From: an uncultured Bacteroidales bacterium | GTDB lineage: Bacteria; Bacteroidota; Bacteroidia; Bacteroidales; P3 | Direction: 5' to 3' | DNA length: 9,322 nt | Assembly: GCA_947174375.1 (NCBI GenBank) | Contig: CAMWIS010000056.1 | Coordinates: 1-9,322, forward strand | Shown here: positions 5,691 through 9,322 of the stretch, piece by piece | Numbering within the stretch: the first letter of the stretch is position 1 | Layout of the letters: each line of letters starts with the position of its first letter | The notes under the pieces: model-generated | What the model saw: only the letters and a program-made list of their open reading frames with translations | The model's database searches: none | Told to the model about the DNA's origin: nothing | Program-made: the position numbers and the translations under genes

Positions 5691-6851
5691 ATGAAACCGA
5701 ACGGGAATAACATAAGACGGATGGCCGTATGGCCGATGGTTTTAGGGCTGATGTGCGTCTTGGGCGCGTGCCGTCCGCGCGGCAACGCGGACTTGCGGGA
5801 TTTTACGCGCATGGTGTATGAACCGGCCTATGCCGTCGGCTTCGAGATTGTGGGCACGCCCGCCGGCCAAAGCACGATATTGAAGACGAAGCGGCCTTGG
5901 CAGGGCGCGGACGGCGAGGAAACGGCCTTGTTCATCGCGCGCGGCGGCGAGCCGACGCCCGCCGGCTTCAAGGGACAGACGGTCAAGGCCGGCGCGCGGC
6001 GCATCGTCTGTATGTCGTCGTCCTACGTGGCGATGCTCTCGGAACTGAAGGCCGTCAACCGCATCGTCGGCCTGTCGGGCCGGGCCTATGTCTCCAACGA
6101 CAGCGTGGCGGCGCGCCGCGAGGCCATCGCCGAGGTGGGCTATGAGGGCAACATCGATTACGAGACGCTCGTGGCCGTGGCGCCGGATTTGGTGCTGCTC
6201 TACGGGCTCAACGGCCTGAGCACGATGGAAGCCAAACTGCGGGAACTTGGCATCCCGTTTGTGTATATGGGCGACTACTTGGAGGAAAACCCGCTCGGCA
6301 AGGCCGAATGGCTCGTACCCGTGGCCGAGATTTTGGACGAACGGGCGGCGGGCGAGGCGGTGTTCAGCGCGTTGGTGCCGCGCTACGAAGCCTTGAAAGC
6401 CCGTGTGGATAGCGTGAAAGACCGCCCCGCCGTCATGTTGAACGCGCCCTATGGCGACAGCTGGTTTATGCCGGCCGACGGCAGCTATGTCGTGCGGCTG
6501 ATTCGGGACGCCGGCGGCCGTTATCTGTATGAATGCAACCGCGGCACGCGCTCGGAGCCCGTCGATATGGAAACGGCGATGCGGCTGTTGACCGAGGCCG
6601 ATGTATGGTGCAACGTCAACGGATTGGCGGATTTGGCCGATGTGCGGCGTCGCCTGCCGAATACGGCCGCCGTGAACTGCGTCCGTGCGGGCCGCGTGTA
6701 TGCCGATGACCGGCGTCTGAACGCGGCCGGCGGCAACGACTATTGGGAGTCGGGCATCATGCATCCCGATTGGGTGCTGCGCGACTGGATTAAAATCCTG
6801 CATCCGGAATGCGTGCCGGAAGATTTCGTCTATTATCGGAGATTGGAGTAG
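5691..6851 (+). CDS. Substrate-binding lipoprotein of a metal-chelate (FecB/BtuF-like) ABC transporter
   Basis: The 386-residue product has a type II signal peptide ending VLGAC, so C27 is the predicted lipidated residue and the protein is membrane-anchored, facing the periplasm. The mature part looks like a class III periplasmic binding protein (Peripla_BP_2). It has a Bacteroidota-type lead-in YAVGFEIVG...TKRPWQG (48-72), a first lobe RIVCMSSSYVAMLSELKAV with VGLSGRAYVSN, NIDYETLVAVAPDLVLLYG (154-172), then a second lobe with LIRDAGGRYLY (270-280) and the ending YWESGIMHPDWVLRDWIKILHPE. Such proteins deliver ferric siderophores, heme or cobalamin to a FecCD-type permease; which one cannot be told here. 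A GGAAAGGA tract abuts the ATG at 5691. An in-frame TTG at 5670 lies inside the -7 element and is rejected. It converges on the ATPase gene with a 19 bp overlap and is presumably that transporter's binding subunit. Confidence 0.88.
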   Translation: MKPNGNNIRRMAVWPMVLGLMCVLGACRPRGNADLRDFTRMVYEPAYAVGFEIVGTPAGQSTILKTKRPWQGADGEETALFIARGGEPTPAGFKGQTVKAGARRIVCMSSSYVAMLSELKAVNRIVGLSGRAYVSNDSVAARREAIAEVGYEGNIDYETLVAVAPDLVLLYGLNGLSTMEAKLRELGIPFVYMGDYLEENPLGKAEWLVPVAEILDERAAGEAVFSALVPRYEALKARVDSVKDRPAVMLNAPYGDSWFMPADGSYVVRLIRDAGGRYLYECNRGTRSEPVDMETAMRLLTEADVWCNVNGLADLADVRRRLPNTAAVNCVRAGRVYADDRRLNAAGGNDYWESGIMHPDWVLRDWIKILHPECVPEDFVYYRRLE

Positions 6852-7579
6852 ATGCCGCTCAGGCGCAGGCTGTCGCCGAAGACTTTTTCCAATAGGCCGC
6901 TCTCAGGCAGTTCGGCCGCCGGCCGGTGGTGCAGATGCTGCCCGTCTATGAGCGCGACGGCGTCACAGAGCGCGAGCGCGATATCCAGCTCGTGCGTCGA
7001 AAAGAAGATACACTTGTTTTGTTCGTGCGCCAACTGCGCCAACAACCGCCCCAACTCGTAGCGGTTGGGCAGGTCGAGGAAGGAGGTGGGCTCGTCCAGC
7101 AGGATAATCGGCGTCTGTTGCGCGAGCGCGCGGGCGATCATGATACGCTGGCATTCGCCGTCCGACATCTTGTCCATTGTGCGGTCGGCATAGGCGGCCA
7201 TGCCGGTCATCGTCAGGGCCTCCCGCACGGCCGCTTCGTCCTGCGCCTGCATCCGGCCTATCCAGTTCGTATAGGGCGCGCGTCCCAAGGCCACGACATC
7301 CTTGCAGCGCAGGTTGGCCACGCGCACGCGTGCGGTGTTGACGAACGCGACGGTGCGGGCGAGCCGTTCCGGGCTTATGTCCGACAGCGGCTGTCCGTTG
7401 AGCCGGATGCGCCCCCCTTGCGGCCGCTCTTGGCCGATAAGGGCGCGGAGCAACGTGGACTTGCCCGAACCGTTGCGCCCCAGGAGCGCCGTCAGCGAGC
7501 CGGCCGGCAAGATGGCCGACGCGTCGTCCAGCAGGTGGCGTTGGCCGTAGCCCAAGCGGAGGTTTTCGAGACGGATCAT
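6833..7579 (-). CDS. ATP-binding protein of a FecCDE/BtuCD-type metal-chelate ABC transporter
   Basis: The 248-residue ATPase has Walker A GRNGSGKST (34-42), a signature MSDGECQRIMIARALA (138-153) in place of the usual LSGGQ, Walker B IILLDEPTSFLDLPNR (158-173) and the switch histidine in FFSTHE (192-197). Where the Q-loop glutamine is expected after the first beta sheet, the sequence is VAFVNTARV, with no glutamine. From memory, similar VLT/VNT versions are usual in Bacteroidota FecE-like ATPases, so this is probably a family trait. The segment VALGRAPYTNW (96-106) is typical of the iron-chelate ATPases. The protein powers import from the cytoplasmic face as a dimer. The ATG at 7577-7579 is 3 bp after the permease stop, so the two are tightly coupled. 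The gene's 3' end overlaps the substrate-binding gene by 19 bp. Confidence 0.94.
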   Translation of the reverse strand: MIRLENLRLGYGQRHLLDDASAILPAGSLTALLGRNGSGKSTLLRALIGQERPQGGRIRLNGQPLSDISPERLARTVAFVNTARVRVANLRCKDVVALGRAPYTNWIGRMQAQDEAAVREALTMTGMAAYADRTMDKMSDGECQRIMIARALAQQTPIILLDEPTSFLDLPNRYELGRLLAQLAHEQNKCIFFSTHELDIALALCDAVALIDGQHLHHRPAAELPESGLLEKVFGDSLRLSGIYSNLR

Positions 7580-7582
7580 GGC

Positions 7583-8617
7583 TTAGACAATGTTTTTATG
7601 ACGGATGACGACCCAAATCACCATCGGGATGCCCAAAAGCGCCGTGATGCTGTTGATGGGTAACGTCAAGCCCTTGGAGATAATGTCGCAGAGCAGCAGC
7701 ACGACCGCCCCGCACAGGGCGGCGCCGGGAATCAGGATGCGGTGGTCGGCCTCGCGGAACAGCATACGCGCCACGTGCGGCACGGCCAAGCCGATAAAGC
7801 CGATGGGGCCGCAGAAAGCCGTTACGGTGCCGGCCAAAAAAACGGTCGAGAGGAAGATGAGCCGGCGTGAGCGGCGGACGTTGAGGCCCATCGTGCGCGC
7901 GTAGTCCTCGCCAAGCAACAGCATATTGAGCGGCTTGACGGCGGCCACGGCCAGGGCGAGCCCGATCAATACGGCCGGTATCAGCAGCCACAGTTGGGGT
8001 ACCGTCACGTCGCCGAGCGAGCCCATCGTCCAGATGACAAAACTCTTCAACGCATTCTCGTGGCTGAGGTATTGCAGGATTTGCACCAGGGCGCCAATGC
8101 CCGACGAGAGCATCATGCCGAGGATGAGGATGACCATGATGTCTTTGACGCGGCGGCTGACGAGGGCGACGAGGGCCAGCAGCAGGGCCGCGCCAAGCCA
8201 GGCGGAGCCGGCCAGTCCGAGCGTGGCCACGGCGGCGTGCGCCGTCAAGCCCAAGATAGGGGCGCCGAGAATGAACAGGGCCACGCCGAGGCTCGCGCCG
8301 GAACTGATGCCCAACACGTAGGGGCCGGCCAGCGGGTTGCGGAACAACGTCTGCATCTGCAGGCCGCTGACCGACAGGGCCATGCCGGCGAGTAAGGCCA
8401 CCGCCGCCTTGATCAGGCGGATGCGGCGCACAATCAGCACCGTGCCCGCCGACACCGTGGAAGCGTCCGTCAGCGCGTCGGCCTTGAACAAGGCCGCCCA
8501 TACCTCCCGCAATGGAATCGACACCGCCCCCACGGCCAAATCCGCCATGAAGAGCAGCAACGTCAGCACCGCCAATGCAGTGAAAATCCAAGTCGTCCGG
8601 GAGGGAGGCGTTTTCAT
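7583..8617 (-). CDS. FecCD-family permease of a metal-chelate ABC transporter
   Basis: The 344-residue integral membrane protein has the size of FecCD/BtuC/FhuB-half permeases. It contains roughly ten hydrophobic segments, beginning WIFTALAVLTLLLFMADLAVG. Family hallmarks are RRIRLIKAAVALLAGMALSV (64-83), GLQMQTLFRNPLAGPYVLG (85-103) with ISSGASLG (104-111), the cytoplasmic coupling segment LGEDYARTMGLNVRRSR (235-251), GPIGFIGLAVPHVARML (270-286) and LPINSITALLGIP (319-331). A homodimer would form the channel that receives the chelate from the binding lipoprotein. The start is ATG 8615-8617 (MKTPPSRTTW). The open frame continues upstream to 8824, but that stretch lies over the methyltransferase gene and is not FecCD-like. 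The next internal ATG (M24) would cut the first membrane helix. It is 20 bp after the methyltransferase stop and 3 bp before the ATPase start. Confidence 0.95.
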   Translation of the reverse strand: MKTPPSRTTWIFTALAVLTLLLFMADLAVGAVSIPLREVWAALFKADALTDASTVSAGTVLIVRRIRLIKAAVALLAGMALSVSGLQMQTLFRNPLAGPYVLGISSGASLGVALFILGAPILGLTAHAAVATLGLAGSAWLGAALLLALVALVSRRVKDIMVILILGMMLSSGIGALVQILQYLSHENALKSFVIWTMGSLGDVTVPQLWLLIPAVLIGLALAVAAVKPLNMLLLGEDYARTMGLNVRRSRRLIFLSTVFLAGTVTAFCGPIGFIGLAVPHVARMLFREADHRILIPGAALCGAVVLLLCDIISKGLTLPINSITALLGIPMVIWVVIRHKNIV

Positions 8618-8623
8618 AACGTG

Positions 8624-8637
8624 CAAAAGTACGAAAA
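8624..8637 (-). promoter_or_regulatory. Putative -7 promoter element immediately before the permease gene
   Basis: The minus strand reads TTTTCGTACTTTTG, containing TACTTTTG, an exact TAnnTTTG match with the same TTTCG extension found before cutC and the substrate-binding gene. The expected transcription start (about 8618) almost coincides with the ATG at 8617, so an mRNA from here would be leaderless or nearly so. No -33 element is evident. The permease may instead be read mainly from a promoter upstream of the methyltransferase. Confidence 0.35.
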
Positions 8638-9318
8638 TTATTTCAGGGCGCGGAAGATCGCCATGCTTTCGACGGTAGTCAGTTCCACTTGGCGGTACAT
8701 CTTTTCGAGGCGCGCTTTGAGGCTGGCGGCTGTTTCGAACGGCGGCGTGCAATAGCCCATCGGCGTATATACGCGCTTGATAAAGAAGTCGGTGCGCCGG
8801 TTTTCTTTCATCACGGCGAAGCAACCGCAGAAAATGCCGCCGGGTTTCAATACGCGGAACGTCTCGCGGTAGGCGGCCTCCTTGTCGGGAAAGGCGTGGA
8901 AGCCGTTGAGCGAAAGCACCACATCGAAACTCTCATCTTGAAACGTCAGATTTCCCACATCGCCCTGCACGAAGTCGATATTGGAAATTTCCAGCTTTTC
9001 CGCCAGACGCCGCGCCCGCGCCATCATGTCCGGCGAATAGTCCAGACACGTGATTTGGGCGTTGCCGAGCGTTTGGTATTTGGGCATCGTGATGATGCCC
9101 GTCCCCACCGGCACTTCCAGGAGTTTTCCGGCAAAGTCGGCGGGGATGGCGGAAAGCGCCAGTTCCTGATAGCGGCGGGTCTTTTCCCGGTTCAGGTTCC
9201 AAACGGCCCAACTCACGAGGCGCCCGAGAAACGTCGAGCACGTAATCATGCCGTCGTAAAACGTGGCGTCGCCGCCCATATGCTTGTAAGCGTTCCGTAT
9301 TTCAGAATGTCTATCCAT
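8638..9318 (-). CDS. Class I SAM-dependent methyltransferase (Methyltransf_11/UbiE-like)
   Basis: The 226-residue cytoplasmic protein has a Rossmann methyltransferase core. Motif I is LLEVPVGTG (66-74), where the common ExGCGTG is replaced by EVPVGTG. The acidic end of strand 2 is around CLDYSPDMM (91-99). D120 lies in FVQGDVGNL. Motif IV-like FDVVLSLNGFHAF (131-143) is followed by RVLKPGGIF (155-163). An N-terminal helical stretch (DATFYDGMITCSTFLGRL) and a C-terminal cap (KRVYTPMGYCTPPFET) probably shape the substrate pocket. The substrate cannot be read from sequence. The gene is codirectional with the metal-chelate permease and ATPase, 20 bp upstream, so modification of an imported tetrapyrrole, corrinoid or metallophore is a reasonable guess, while UbiE-like quinone methylation is the main alternative. 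ATG 9316-9318 is the first start visible; only four more bases are in the window, so a longer N-terminus cannot be excluded. Confidence 0.85.
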   Translation of the reverse strand: MDRHSEIRNAYKHMGGDATFYDGMITCSTFLGRLVSWAVWNLNREKTRRYQELALSAIPADFAGKLLEVPVGTGIITMPKYQTLGNAQITCLDYSPDMMARARRLAEKLEISNIDFVQGDVGNLTFQDESFDVVLSLNGFHAFPDKEAAYRETFRVLKPGGIFCGCFAVMKENRRTDFFIKRVYTPMGYCTPPFETAASLKARLEKMYRQVELTTVESMAIFRALK

Positions 9319-9322
9319 AATG

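Noticed and set aside
5606..5812. N-terminal extension of the PAS protein
   Set aside because: It would run across the divergent promoter region and into the substrate-binding gene; the basic, irregular sequence is not PAS-like and an ATG at 5605 fits the domain start.
5742..6803. A 353-codon open frame on the minus strand opposite the substrate-binding gene
   Set aside because: It has a shadow-like composition (H, R, Q, A-rich) and no domain, while the plus-strand frame encodes a clear lipoprotein binding protein.
6852..6900. Search for a terminator after the substrate-binding gene, including GGCG...CGCC before ACTTTTT
   Set aside because: The stem is only about 4 bp and is separated from the T run by several bases; not credible.
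7596..8591. A 331-codon alternative frame within the permease gene, same strand
   Set aside because: The G/R/H/P-rich product has no motif, whereas the other frame has a complete FecCD permease.
8618..8824. N-terminal extension of the permease
   Set aside because: It overlaps the methyltransferase 3' end, contains no membrane-like sequence, and the ATG at 8617 gives a normal FecCD N-terminus.

Overview
The window reads as a GC-rich member of the Bacteroidota, most likely order Bacteroidales. The evidence is three-fold. Several start codons are preceded by the Bacteroidota -7 promoter element TAnnTTTG, and strong Shine-Dalgarno sequences are generally lacking. One gene encodes a DUF4369-like/TlpA-type lipoprotein of the kind common in this phylum. 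The metal-chelate ABC transporter has phylum-style variants (an SDGE signature and no glutamine in the Q-loop). A Rikenellaceae/Alistipes-like source is a guess from base composition only. No rRNA, tRNA, CRISPR array, insertion sequence or phage gene was seen.

Layout. (1) 1-293, plus strand: the 3' end of a gene that starts outside the window, perhaps a transglutaminase-type protein. It runs tail to tail into cutC (minus, 241-960). (2) 961-1080: a compact divergent promoter region. From it the plus strand carries 5-formyltetrahydrofolate cyclo-ligase (1081-1623) and, 20 bp later, a thioredoxin-like lipoprotein (1644-2828). (3) On the minus strand, read from high to low coordinate, lies a probable three-gene operon: a stand-alone PAS protein (5261-5605), uvrC (3411-5240) and a Sfp-type phosphopantetheinyl transferase (2798-3433). 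Spacings are 20 bp and then a 23 bp overlap. (4) 5606-5690: a second divergent promoter region, from which the plus strand carries a substrate-binding lipoprotein of a metal-chelate ABC transporter (5691-6851). (5) On the minus strand, again from high to low, come a SAM-dependent methyltransferase (8638-9318), a FecCD-type permease (7583-8617) and a FecE-type ATPase (6833-7579), spaced 20 and 3 bp apart.

How the genes work together. The right third encodes a Type II (BtuCDF/FecBCDE-like) importer for a metal chelate such as an iron-siderophore, heme or cobalamin. Its substrate-binding subunit sits on the opposite strand and converges on the ATPase. The methyltransferase directly upstream of the permease is the least explained partner. 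The left two thirds are housekeeping: folate salvage, periplasmic thiol redox, nucleotide excision repair and carrier-protein activation.

The most distinctive structural features are these. All three convergent gene pairs overlap at their 3' ends (53, 31 and 19 bp). A textbook intrinsic terminator for the plus-strand thioredoxin operon lies inside the coding sequence of the convergent phosphopantetheinyl transferase. An extended promoter motif TTTCGTAnnTTTG recurs at three starts, and at the permease it would leave almost no leader. I saw no convincing sign of a wholly new system. The best leads are the methyltransferase/transporter operon and the CHP-motif PAS protein upstream of uvrC.
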